This document shows, piece after piece, positions 34,201-42,651 of a stretch of DNA of 64,000 bases. The stretch's first letter is position 1, and every line of letters starts with the position of its first letter. The notes beneath the pieces were generated by a model. That model was given only the letters and a program-made list of their open reading frames with translations. It was not told the DNA's origin and did no database searches. A program made the translations under genes and the position numbers. This stretch comes from Porodaedalea pini (Eukaryota > Basidiomycota > Agaricomycetes > Hymenochaetales > Hymenochaetaceae). The stretch covers positions 186,001-250,000 of the forward strand of contig NBAY01000018.1 of the NCBI GenBank assembly GCA_002794775.1. The letters are read 5' to 3'.

Positions 34201-34894
34201 CTTCAACACGACGCGAACCTCATCTGCTAACATGTCAGCGGAAGAATTCGCAAAGCACATCAAGGAGACTCATCGCGTTGCTAAGGACAACCTAGTCAAG
34301 GCAGCAGAGGACATGAAGCGATACCATGACCGGACAGCAGGAGCTTCGGTGGAGTACAAGGCTGGAGACAAGGTCTTCCTTGATGGGCGAAACATCAGTA
34401 CGGACTCGCCGACAAAGAAACTCGCAGACAAATGGTACGGCCCCTTTGACGTAGTCGACAAGGTAGGAGCGAGCGCGTACAAGCTCAAACTCCCGAAGCA
34501 ATGGAAAAAGGTCCACCCTGTCTTCAACGAAGCCCTGTTGAAACCCGCCGTCGAACCGTCCTTTGAAAGCCAGAAGCAACCGCCGCCGCCGCCGCCAGAC
34601 ATCGTCGACAACGAGGAGGAGTACAAACTCGAGGAAGTCTTAGACTCACGTCTGCACCGAGGGAAACTACAGTACCTTGTCAAGTGGGTCGGCTACAATG
34701 AACCTACTTGGCAGCCTGAGACGGACTTCAGCGAGAACGCGAAGGAGGCGATCGCTGAGTTCTACCTCAAACATCCCGGTGCACCTCGGAAACTCGACAT
34801 CCCTCGTCAACGACTCCGTCCGCTCTTCGTCGACACCGAGCCTAACGACCGCGATCATGGTTGGTCGGGACGCCCAACCTTGAAGGGGGGGTAA
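31223..34894 (+). CDS. Chromovirus pol: protease, reverse transcriptase, RNase H, integrase, chromodomain
   Basis: The frame is open from 31223 (after a TGA at 31220) to TAA 34892-34894, uninterrupted, with no ATG near its beginning, so it is best read as a -1 extension of gag. Domains in order: aspartic protease (HALVDSGCTGSCID); reverse transcriptase (PYRK-like DYRKLNDGTIKNKYPLPLID, FGLCNAPATFQ, catalytic YLDDILIL); RNase H (FRIEADSSNFALGGVLLQ, YDKEMLAIVSALKEWR); integrase zinc region (ECHDSVLAGHPG and CDCCQRTKA), core Asp (VTVDLIGELPDS), DRGTQFDASMMKELY and AYHPQTDGQTERVNQELEQ with the catalytic Glu; and a C-terminal chromodomain (EEVLDSRLHRGKLQYLVKWV, then PTWQPETDF). The chromodomain places it among chromoviruses, whose integrases often target heterochromatin. 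It ends at the base before the 3' LTR. Confidence 0.95.
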   Translation, partial: RRGRRLAGFCEWSGVAIGATDREEQGTSNPDSLKYNQPSVQYIDANDVDGFPDYEVPTGVNKDEEYEQLFMRGTGGRQLDLLLTVEHEIAGEAREVDAHALVDSGCTGSCIDVRFVERYGLETKRYIRPLAVLNADGTHNEAGLIEEYVDVELMIGRHQERIVLAVTSLASSNIFLGYDWLRRHNPEVDWKTGSIEFTRCPEECAIEREPVEDLGKVKKVVEQMRRVSEMRMDKASWPAYLNDYADVFSEKGFEKLPEHRPWDHVIDLKPDFKPSDCKIYPLTPTEQQSLKDFLDENLKSGRIRRSISPMASPFFFIKKADKSLRPIQDYRKLNDGTIKNKYPLPLIDELVDKVKKAKYITKLDLRWGYYNIRIREGDEWKAAFRTNMGLFEPTVMFFGLCNAPATFQAFVNHIFKDLIYANLIIVYLDDILILSETIEEHIDTSRRVLQILRENGLYLKPEKCEFDAKVVKYLGHIIGNGEIRADPAKTEAIANWPVPRNLKELQQFLGMGNWLRQFIKDYSKVVRPLTSLTGKKDWVWETEQQEAFEELRQRLCSPPVLAIANDEGPFRIEADSSNFALGGVLLQKQEGKWRVIAYRSEALEPAERNYKIYDKEMLAIVSALKEWRQYLLGARHKIEIWSDHANLTYFRSAQKLSYRQARWWTELEEFDFHLEHKSGKTMGKADLLSRMAGYDQGKDDNDGVVFIKDKWLNRGVVRTSRDEVMERVGEAQRAQDESERPTGLVEVAELWRMKGKVYVPSTIKEAVLRECHDSVLAGHPGASKTVELVRRDFWWASMFSDVRAYVRGCDCCQRTKALRTSRSRPLHPNAVPEGPWEIVTVDLIGELPDSKGHNAICVFVDRFSKQMHAIPTTTRLSAEGMAQLYRDHVFRLHGLPKKIIHDRGTQFDASMMKELYKLLHIEGNPSTAYHPQTDGQTERVNQELEQYLRLFVNHRQSDWKDWLPLAEFAYNNREHSATKMSPFYANTGRHPLSFNTTRTSSANMSAEEFAKHIKETHRVAKDNLVKAAEDMKRYHDRTAGASVEYKAGDKVFLDGRNISTDSPTKKLADKWYGPFDVVDKVGASAYKLKLPKQWKKVHPVFNEALLKPAVEPSFESQKQPPPPPPDIVDNEEEYKLEEVLDSRLHRGKLQYLVKWVGYNEPTWQPETDFSENAKEAIAEFYLKHPGAPRKLDIPRQRLRPLFVDTEPNDRDHGWSGRPTLKGG
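31244..31250 (+). promoter_or_regulatory. Candidate -1 ribosomal frameshift heptamer (GGGTTTT) at gag/pol overlap
   Basis: In the gag frame the bases divide as CAG GGT TTT, so GGGTTTT fits the X-XXY-YYZ slippery pattern in the correct phase. It lies in the 46-nt overlap where pol is open in the -1 frame (31223 onward), 15 nt before the gag stop at 31266-31268. Slippage would fuse Gag to Pol. No downstream pseudoknot has been shown. Confidence 0.55.
34882..34891 (+). other. Polypurine tract of the chromovirus
   Basis: GAAGGGGGGG lies three bases before the 3' LTR, the expected plus-strand priming site. It also encodes the last pol codons. Confidence 0.75.
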
Positions 34895-35307
34895 TGTTAG
34901 AACCTGAACTTTCACCTTTTCCTTTATTTTCCCTTTTACCATTTCCTTCATTATATCCGTCCTTTTCATTATATTTACCCATCTTACACAATCATTCCCA
35001 CACTGCCTTCATTCGTTCCATTCCCACTCGTTATGTAATGTTAGGTAATATAGTCTCACGGTCGTCGCTATATAAGGTCTCAGGAATCGCATGAACTCCT
35101 TGTTCTGCTTTTCCTCTTACCTCCGCGACGACCTAGGTGAGACTCGTCCCCCTTGTATTAGTTTAGACTTGTATTAATCCTCTTACCTCCACGACGACCT
35201 AGCCTGAGTAAGCGTGTCCCGAGTCAACGCTCGAGTATAGCACGTCCCAGACAACAGTCAGCCGAGGCCTGCCCAGTCCGAGTCGTCTCCCGGACTCCCG
35301 CCTAACA
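34895..35307 (+). repeat. 3' LTR of the chromovirus
   Basis: 413 bp, TGTTAG...CTAACA, two substitutions from the 5' LTR. Followed directly by the second GTAAC. Confidence 0.97.
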
Positions 35308-35312
35308 GTAAC
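35308..35312. repeat. Target-site duplication of the LTR element, right copy (GTAAC)
   Basis: Matches 28996-29000. Counting it once restores the LINE ORF2 frame across the insertion point (codons GCG TTA CTT GTC GAA on the minus strand). Confidence 0.95.
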
Positions 35313-36688
35313 GCAAGGTGTTTGTAGGAGATGTGGCTGTTGCCAGGGCTCGTTTCTTGGTCGATGCCTCTGATTGCATCATGAACGTCGCTCATCGTAA
35401 AGGGTATGAAGTCGCTGAGGGCTGGGAGTGGGATAGCCCCTGGTCTGGATGATAAAGGGGGAAAAAATGTTTCCCGAAAAAGGGTTGCTTTGTCGTCTTC
35501 TGAAAGGGTGAATGATCTGTTAGCCATACGCAGTGCCCCAATGGTAGAGCGATGGCGAGCTGTGCCAAGGTATTGGTTGTGCCATATAGATTGGGTATCG
35601 GATTTCTGAAGACGAGTGCCGAAAAAGGTGTTTTTAGCGCGAGTGATCTCGATGTCGAGGCGTTTGCGAGATTCGGGATGAGGATTTCGACAGTGTTCGC
35701 GATACAGTTTCGAGCATGCTTTGGACCACCAAGTGTTGGGGCCGAAGTATGACCGCAGTTTTTGTTTGTTGAGAAAAAGGGTAGCAAAATTTGAAAAGGA
35801 AGTTTGGAATGAAAAAAGGAGGTCGTCCAGCACCTCAGGTGTATGGATGTTTGACAATGAAAAGGAGAAATTATTAGAGTCGCAAAATTCTGCAACAAAC
35901 GCGGGTAAATCTTGAGATCGGATAGAACGAAGGGCGGGTTTTGTAGAGGCGGGGATTAAGTCCAATTGAAATGAAAAAAGGAGTGGTCGGTGGTCCGACG
36001 AAATGTCCAAGGAATTATTTGAAATGGAAATATGATCCAAGAGATAGGGAGCGAAGTCCTCTGAAGCGAGGACGAGATCGATGATGGTTTTAGAATTATT
36101 TGAATGGTTAAAATATGTGTATTGGTTGGAAGGATTGCAAACCGTCAGGCCGCTATCGTTGATCCAGTCAACGAGGGCTGTTGATCTCGAAAATTCGCGC
36201 GATTGAGCCGGAAACGACCACAAATCACAATGTCTGTTAAAATCCCCAGTGAAAATGTTAGAGGGAAGACGACATGAAGGAAAAGGATTTTCGAATTCGT
36301 GAAGAGAAGGCGAATTGTAAACGTTCCATAATAAGAGAGGGGATGCGTCATCCCGAGAAATGGATATAACGCAAATATTAGGAGACGGGTGATCAGAATC
36401 GTATAGTGAGACCCGGTGGATAATTTGCGGGTGTACCAGGGTACAAACACGCGGTTTAGATGAAGGAGATGGGCAAAAGATTGTATAAGGATTGGAATTG
36501 CGAATTTGAAAAATGCGAGAACCGGAAGGAGATGTTTTAGAAGGGATAGTAGATGAAATGACTGGAATTTCCTGAAAGCAAATGATATCAGGGGTATAGT
36601 TAGTGGTTGAAAAGGAATGTAGGAGGTAATCAAAGGTAGGTTCAGAATTGCGGATGTTAAGGGAAAAAACAGTGACTGTGTCTGTCAT
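35308..36688 (-). pseudogene. LINE ORF2, 5' part: APE-type endonuclease
   Basis: Starts MTDTVTVFSLNIRNSE just 6 nt after the ORF1 stop. Endonuclease/exonuclease/phosphatase-fold residues are visible: Asn in FSLNIRNSE, Glu in ICFQEIPV, the TGDFNRHCDLW motif, and the terminal SSDHRPLLFSF with the catalytic His. The linker toward the reverse transcriptase (NTWWSKACSKLYREHC, SPGNSHISYKHLALL) runs into the LTR element at 35308. Joined with 28995-26549, ORF2 would be 1275 codons plus stop. This half has no internal stop. Confidence 0.92.
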
Positions 36689-36694
36689 AAGAAA

Positions 36695-38932
36695 TTAAAA
36701 AGGAGACCTGTAGTTGCGGCGAGCTGGACACTCCGATGACCTGGCGCTGTGATTGCCCTGGCAGTTAATGCAACAGGCAAAGTGTTCGCATTGGAGGTTG
36801 TTGGATGCCGTGCATGGAGCGCATTTCGCGACATGTACGGCAGTCCAATGGGGCTCAGAGCAAATCGCGCAGCGTGCTACTGAACGACACTTCGATGCGG
36901 CGTGTCCCAAGCGATGACAGTTATCGCATTGGTTGATGGTAGGGCGGGCTTTCATCTCCTCAAGGTGGCAGATGACTCTGAAAACTGGGACAGATCTGTT
37001 GTTATGAAGGAAGAAATAGTCAAAACAAAGGCGAGAATCGTCCTTGAGGACAACTGAAGCATTGCAGTAGTCTCGTTGGTTGAGGTGTTCGATGGAGGAC
37101 ATAAAGCGGGGCGGGAACATGAACTCATAACCTTCAAATTGTGGGAGAGCGGAGATTTCGTCGATTAGATCCTTCTCCGAATAAATGAGATTGGTGTCCT
37201 TGTCGAATACAGGAACGCCGGGGATGACCATTTTGAATTGAGGCGAAGGGGTGAATGCCTTTGCCCCAGAGATGTTGATGATGTGGTTAAGCTGAGTAAC
37301 TAGAGTGTTATATTGTGCGTCAAAGTCAGAGCGAATATTAGTGAAAGCAATTAAGAGATTGCTGTTAGACATGTATTCCACGTTGAGAATTACGAGATGT
37401 TTGAAAAGCGGGTTGCCTTTGAGGCCCGCACGTACTGTGTTTTTAACCAAGATGGTGGAAGGGCGAACGGCAAGATCGCCTGGGAGTGAAAAAAAGATAT
37501 GGCGAACGTTACGAACGCGCGTATTCACTGATCCGTTAGACCGGTTAATTGGGACGGTTGAGACTTCCCCTTGGGGGTTCTGTTCCGTGATTCGGGTGAC
37601 TTTGGTAGGGATCGCTTTAGGTTTCTTTTGGGCGGCCTTGGTGTACGAAACTGTGGTATAGCCTTCCTGATCAACTCTGACTGATTCGACTGCTGGGTGG
37701 TAAATTGTGGTCTGTGATCCATGAGGAGCATTATGAGCTGAGTGAGCGTAACCATCTGGTGCGATGATGGTACCCTCCGTAGTCATACGGTAGCCAGAAC
37801 CCGGGATGCGGGTTTTAGCAATGGCTGCTGCATATTCAGATTTTCCGTTTTTCGGGGTCTGAACGCGCTGTTTGACAATAGGGCCTGGAGGAGGGAATTT
37901 GGGATCATGAACGAAACGAACACCAATTGGGTCAGGTAGGATTTTGTTCTGTTTATTTATGTTAGTAGTCGCAGAAGCCGAACGATGGACTGAAGAAGCC
38001 GGGACGTCTGAAAGCTGTTTTTCGATTGTATTAGTTTTTTCAGAAATAGAAGAAACAACGGCAGAAAGATGTTGAATGGACCGAGACATGGCGTGCATAG
38101 TGTCTGTGATTTCCTGATCACGAATGGTTTGACTGTTAACATAAATGTTTTCAAAAACGTGTTTGAACGAGGGTGAGTGGATCTGAAAGGTAGAATGAAA
38201 GGCCTCCAGGCTCTCGTTGGCAGAGTTCTGGAGTGATGTCTGATCATCCAAAGTGTTGGACTTGTTAATCCAGGATACCAGGTTAGATCCAATGTTGGCG
38301 AGAATAGATCCGGCTCGGTTAGGGTCCTCGAACCAGGGTTTATCGGATGACCATGCGGGTTGAGAGATGAGCATGTTAATAGTATCGACGGTTTCCTTCG
38401 TGAGCTCAGCGAATGAACGGTTAACGCCTTCGGCGATTTCCGGATCGTATTGTTCATCGATAGCGACCATATCCTGGTCAACCTGAGGGGCTTGACTGGT
38501 CTGAACGTCCTGGATGTATAGATCGTCGTCGTCCATAGCATCGTTGTCAATGCGGGCAGGGGGGGGAAGGGATTGGTGTTCCTCCTCGGAATTTGATCGT
38601 TTAAGCGTATTCTGTGACTCGATGTCTGGGGTAGGGGGAAGATCCCCTTGTTTACGGAGTTTGGCAGCGTGTTCGTCTGCCTCGACATCGGGTGACCAGT
38701 TTGCACGATTCACTTGAACTTGGTTACATACGGAGTCGTTGTGGTTGTAGGTCTTGTCGCGACCACAAACGGCACATAACTTGGCGGTCCCGCTAACACA
38801 CTGGCGACTGTGATAGGGGAGATCCTGTTTACACTCCTCACACTTGGTGGGGTCCTTGGGATTAACAAGGGATCGAAAAGACTTTGTCTTGTGTAGAGAG
38901 GCTTTAGCCCTGGTCAACATTTTGTTGTCCAT
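36695..38932 (-). CDS. LINE ORF1 (Gag-like, zinc-knuckle protein)
   Basis: About 745 residues, intact. ORF1 proteins of this class bind the element RNA. The C-terminus has a cluster of zinc knuckles: CDNCHRLGHAASKC, CAICSEPHWTAVHVAKC, and CINCQGNHSARSSEC, followed by ARRNYRSPF. The N-terminus has an additional Cys/His-rich cluster (CEECKQDLPYHSRQC, then CAVCGRDKTYNHNDSVC) that is less usual. The middle holds a coiled-coil-like stretch (MHAMSRSIQHLSAVVSSISE) and an RRM-like region before the knuckles. The start chosen is MDNKMLTRAKASLHK; the frame stays open further upstream only by chance, running into host DNA beyond 39001. Confidence 0.85.
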   Translation of the reverse strand: MDNKMLTRAKASLHKTKSFRSLVNPKDPTKCEECKQDLPYHSRQCVSGTAKLCAVCGRDKTYNHNDSVCNQVQVNRANWSPDVEADEHAAKLRKQGDLPPTPDIESQNTLKRSNSEEEHQSLPPPARIDNDAMDDDDLYIQDVQTSQAPQVDQDMVAIDEQYDPEIAEGVNRSFAELTKETVDTINMLISQPAWSSDKPWFEDPNRAGSILANIGSNLVSWINKSNTLDDQTSLQNSANESLEAFHSTFQIHSPSFKHVFENIYVNSQTIRDQEITDTMHAMSRSIQHLSAVVSSISEKTNTIEKQLSDVPASSVHRSASATTNINKQNKILPDPIGVRFVHDPKFPPPGPIVKQRVQTPKNGKSEYAAAIAKTRIPGSGYRMTTEGTIIAPDGYAHSAHNAPHGSQTTIYHPAVESVRVDQEGYTTVSYTKAAQKKPKAIPTKVTRITEQNPQGEVSTVPINRSNGSVNTRVRNVRHIFFSLPGDLAVRPSTILVKNTVRAGLKGNPLFKHLVILNVEYMSNSNLLIAFTNIRSDFDAQYNTLVTQLNHIINISGAKAFTPSPQFKMVIPGVPVFDKDTNLIYSEKDLIDEISALPQFEGYEFMFPPRFMSSIEHLNQRDYCNASVVLKDDSRLCFDYFFLHNNRSVPVFRVICHLEEMKARPTINQCDNCHRLGHAASKCRSVARCAICSEPHWTAVHVAKCAPCTASNNLQCEHFACCINCQGNHSARSSECPARRNYRSPF

Positions 38933-39001
38933 AGCTGAGAGAGAGTACGATGAAGAATATACAGCAATTTTCCCACGATGGATGATGATGGTAGGAGAAA
39001 A

Positions 39002-39008
39002 GTGATAC
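39002..39008. repeat. Candidate LINE target-site duplication, right copy (GTGATAC)
   Basis: Pairs with 26384-26390. To its right lies the 102-bp remnant upstream of kinesin-8. Confidence 0.4.
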
Positions 39009-39110
39009 GTTTGCATCGCAACTACAGCGCGTTCTGACTTCAACTTGCCACACACCAACGCTGCCCACGACCTCCGACCATCGATAGGCCTGCCCTTTGG
39101 CACCCTTAAC
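39009..39110 (+). promoter_or_regulatory. Residual upstream region of kinesin-8
   Basis: Only about 102 bp of host-like sequence separate the kinesin start codon from the LINE 5' end, so most of the ancestral promoter, if longer, is now more than 12 kb away. Confidence 0.45.
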
Positions 39111-42100
39111 ATGGTCAACGCAGGCTCCATCACAGTTGCAGGTTTGCTCTTTATTGTATCATGCACCTCCTTCGCTCATTGTGCCGTTTTACCTACAGTT
39201 CGCGTTCGACCTCCTAGCGCATGGGAGTTCGCTCGTCTACCAGAGCCATTTTATGACACCGGAATCAGGACAGATGGCGCTCTATCTACCCCAGGACGCT
39301 CAGTAATACCCACTTCCTGCCTTAGGGAAGTCGTCAAGATAATTGATGACCGTATCCTTATGTTCGACCCGGAGGAGAGGGACAGGGCAAGAGCGTTCGC
39401 CGAACGGGGCTTCGTTCCACCAGGGACGAAGAGATATAAGGACAAGCGCTTCATGTTTGACCGCGTATTTGATGCCGATACCAGGCAAACCGACGTGTAC
39501 GAAGCCACGGCCAGGCCACTCTTGGACGGTTTACTCGATGGCTACAATGCGACTGTATTTGCATACGGAGTGCGTTAACCTGCTTTCACGTCTTCTCTCT
39601 CCCCTGACACACAATCCGGTAATTAGGCTACTGGCTGCGGCAAAACGCATACTATTAGTGGCACCGATACCGACCCCGGTATAATCTATTTGACCATGTC
39701 AGATCTCTTTCAGAAAATTGAGGAAAAGCGAAGCGACTACAACATTGACATTTATGTCACTTTCCTCGAGATTTACAATGAAGAGATCCGAGACCTGCTA
39801 GCTGAACCTGGGACGCCTGCTCCCCGCGGTGGACTTCAAATTCGAGAGGACAAGTCGGTCAAGGTTGTGGGACTGGTCGAACTTCATCCGACTAGCGCAG
39901 ACCAGATAAAGGAAATTGTCCTCCTTGGGAATACTCGTCGAACACAATCACCAACACATGCTAACGAAACATCCTCTCGTTCGCATGCCGTACTTCAAGT
40001 ACACGTCGCACAATCGCCAAGGACAGCATCAACCACTGAACAGCGCGCCATGGCCACTCTATCCATCATCGACCTTGCTGGGAGTGAACGTGCAGCAGCC
40101 ACGACGAATATGGGCCAACGAATGGTCGAAGGTATGCTCTTTAGCGTCGTCTCAAACTCAAGACTAAGCTATAGTATAAGGTGCGAATATCAACAAGTCG
40201 CTACTAGCTCTTGGGAATTGCATCAATGCACTATGCGAAAGCGGCGGCGCGATACGCCATGTTCCGTATCGGAATAGCAAGCTCACGCGCCTACTGAAGT
40301 TCTCGCTCGGAGGAAATTGCAAAACCGTCATGATTGTTTGCGTTGCGCCAGCTTCTAATCATTTCGACGATACGCACAACACTCTTCTGTACGCTGACCG
40401 GGCGTCAAAAATCAAAACGAAGGTCGTTACCAGGAACGTGGTCAACGTCGACCGTCACGTTGGTCAATATGTCGAGGCAATCAATCGACTTAATCTGGAG
40501 GTCGCGGAACTCAAAGCCAAGCTTGCTGGAAAAGTTGGCAATGAGGTAGAGATCAACCTTCGGAAGAAGGAGCAGGCAAAGACCGAAGTCAACCGCGCGA
40601 AGGAGGATATAGATAGGAAAGCCGACCAGACCCAATCATCCATTGTCGCCGGTGCTTGCTGCGAAGCAAAACTGTTTGTGGCGCGCTCAAAGATCCAGGC
40701 GTACAGTCTCCGCCTTACACAACTGAAAGCGCAAATGGCTGCAGGCTCATCTTCCCCAGATCTCATCGCCGAACAGACTATGTTGGAGGCACTTATCTCA
40801 TCTGAAGATTCACAGCTGCACCCGAGCTCAGATTTGCAGATGCAGCTAATGAGGTCCCAAAACGCGAGCAGCATGTTCGATGCCACACTTCGTGCAGTGG
40901 CAGAGAGGCGTTCAGATAGGCTCGATGAAATCAGTGTCGAGAACGTACGTCTAGATGCTCAGTATCGGAAGTCACTTATGGAGCGCATGAAGGCGGAGTC
41001 TCAGCGAGATGCTTTGCAATCAGCTCTATCCTTTCAATCTGAACTGGTCGCGAATCTCGTCGGTATTCTAACGCGATGCACTGTAATGCTCGAAGACGGG
41101 AGTAAGACATTACATGACGTGGCTCTAGGAGAATCAGACAAACTTGTAGACAAGGCCAAGATCGTGTCTACTTCACTCCATCGTCTGGCCGACTCCAACA
41201 ATTCTACATTCAACACACTCTTGGGGAGATCGATAGACCCATCGCTCTGCGAGGGCTCATCACTCCTGGTGTTTAACGGACATACTTCTACTATTCCTTC
41301 TGTTCTCAATTCTGACGTGGTATCGTCTCGTGTGCAAGCTAAACCTGCTCGTCGCATTTCTTCGGCAAATTTGAGTGTTTCTGAGGGCACGGGACGTCGT
41401 TTTCATCGCTCTCCGCGTAAGTCGCTACGCTCAAGCCTGGCACCAGGCAACCCCCATGCGCGAAGAAGCTCATTCAGGCCACCAGAGAAGAAAAAAGGGG
41501 TGCAATGGAAAGACGAGGTCGGTCAAGGGAGTCTGGACGATGGCGGAAGCGGGAGTGGGAGGGATGTATCTTCTATGGTAGTTGACGCCCGTCCAAGCTC
41601 TCGAGCATCTGAGTGCGACTGGGAGGACGAGAAAACGGACGACAGTGCAAGCTTCAGCTTTTCAGTCCTGCCCGTACGCGATATGCCGCCAACAAAGGCG
41701 GGTCCGCGTCGGCCAAGTCGGCTCGACCCATCGTTTTTGAAGGCAAGAAGTGGTCTATCCTCTCTTGGCAGTCTAGCGGAAGACGACGAGCCAAAGACTG
41801 TTGAACCAGTGCGCCGAAGCAGCCCGTTTATGGACCGCCTAAACAACCTACCAACCCCACCGGACAGCTCCGGTGCGAGTAGCTCTAGTGAACACGGACT
41901 ACACCTCTCGAAGCGTGATGTACGTGACGCGAGCCCTTCGAGCCGAGCTCCGCGCACGCTAAAAGTGCCCGGCTCTACGACCAAGAACGGTCTAGGGCAT
42001 GGACGGCGGCGATCGAATATTGGGCCGCTGCGCAGCGAAAAGACTCGGCGACGCTCGAGTAACATGCCACCACCGACACTTGGTCTCCCAGAACACGAGA

Positions 42101-42324
42101 GGGAGAATATATCCGCACCAACGAAGTCGGGCCCTCGACGCGTGCCTATCGTGCATACGCCTTCCAAGCGCCCGAAGCGCGTTTCACTGCTCGGCGGTAG
42201 AGCACCATTGTCTGCTCGATCGTCTCTCCTGTCGAGACCAACTATCAACCTACCGTCATCGGATCCGAACCCGAACGGTAGTGGGGACCTGAGTTTCAAA
42301 GGAACGAAGCCAACCTGGCGTTGA
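39111..42324 (+). CDS. Kinesin-8 motor protein (Kip3/Klp5-6 class)
   Basis: A plus-end-directed, microtubule-shortening motor used in spindle and nuclear positioning. Four exons (39111-39141, 39199-39569, 39627-40131, 40181-42324) give 1016 residues. The short first exon ([10 protein letters not shown]) splices to [17 protein letters not shown], the normal kinesin start. Motor landmarks: [16 protein letters not shown] (P-loop), [15 protein letters not shown] (switch I), [14 protein letters not shown] (switch II), [19 protein letters not shown]. The neck after [20 protein letters not shown], with [15 protein letters not shown], is diagnostic for kinesin-8. A coiled coil follows, then a long Ser/Arg/Pro-rich basic tail likely to bind microtubules. 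Three introns lie in the motor half, none in the last 2.1 kb. Confidence 0.93.
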
Positions 42325-42651
42325 GCGGGCTGCCGTATTCTATATATATTAGGTCCTTCTAGAGCGATTGTATGCACCTTGTGCTCATCACATATGGACG
42401 AGTTGAACTCTTCCGATGCAACCGCACAATTTCCATACCATTAATCCCTGTGCTTGTAGTATTACGCATGAAGTTCCAGAAATGGTGCATTGTATCACAT
42501 TTTGACCTGCATATACCCGAAAGTACATTCCGATTCTTTCCTACTCACTTCCCAAACAAGAGTCTCGAAGAGAATGAGATGCTATCGCTTCATCCGGGGC
42601 GCGCACTGTAGTATGTACGATTATACAAATGACATGTAAACCCAGCATGAA
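42325..42651. other. Convergent intergenic spacer (kinesin-8 / p24)
   Basis: 327 bp between converging genes, AT-richer than coding sequence. No gene seen. Confidence 0.6.

Larger units (their letters stand above)
29001..35307 (+). mobile_element. Ty3/Gypsy chromovirus LTR retrotransposon (6307 bp)
   Basis: A complete-looking element: two 413-bp LTRs, GTAAC target duplication, gag with CCHC knuckle, and pol in the order protease, reverse transcriptase, RNase H, integrase, chromodomain. It lies antisense inside LINE ORF2. The LTRs differ at only two positions (both A/G transitions, near 29296/35190 and 29406/35300), so insertion was recent. Pol is uninterrupted but gag carries one in-frame TGA. 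Pol runs exactly to the 3' LTR edge. Confidence 0.97.
26391..39001 (-). mobile_element. Tad-like non-LTR retrotransposon (LINE), split by an LTR element
   Basis: On the minus strand the order is 5' leader, ORF1 with zinc knuckles (38932-36695), ORF2 endonuclease (36688-35308), the inserted chromovirus (35307-29001), then ORF2 reverse transcriptase and RNase H (28995-26549) and 3' leader. Without the LTR element and one GTAAC copy it is about 6.3 kb, a normal length for a two-ORF LINE. The ends are placed by the 7-bp direct repeat GTGATAC at 26384-26390 and 39002-39008. That is a weak criterion, since a 7-bp match between two windows of about 100 bp is not rare; the limits could move by tens of bases. 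No clear poly(A) tail is visible. An APE-type endonuclease with C-terminal RNase H places it in the Tad/I-like group. Confidence 0.8.

Noticed and set aside
38933..39166. 78-residue N-terminal extension of LINE ORF1
   Set aside because: Crosses the proposed LINE end into host sequence and overlaps the first exon of kinesin-8; chance open frame.
41523..42377. 284-codon minus-strand frame opposite the kinesin tail
   Set aside because: Mirror of an Arg/Ser-rich coding tail in GC-rich sequence; no independent features.
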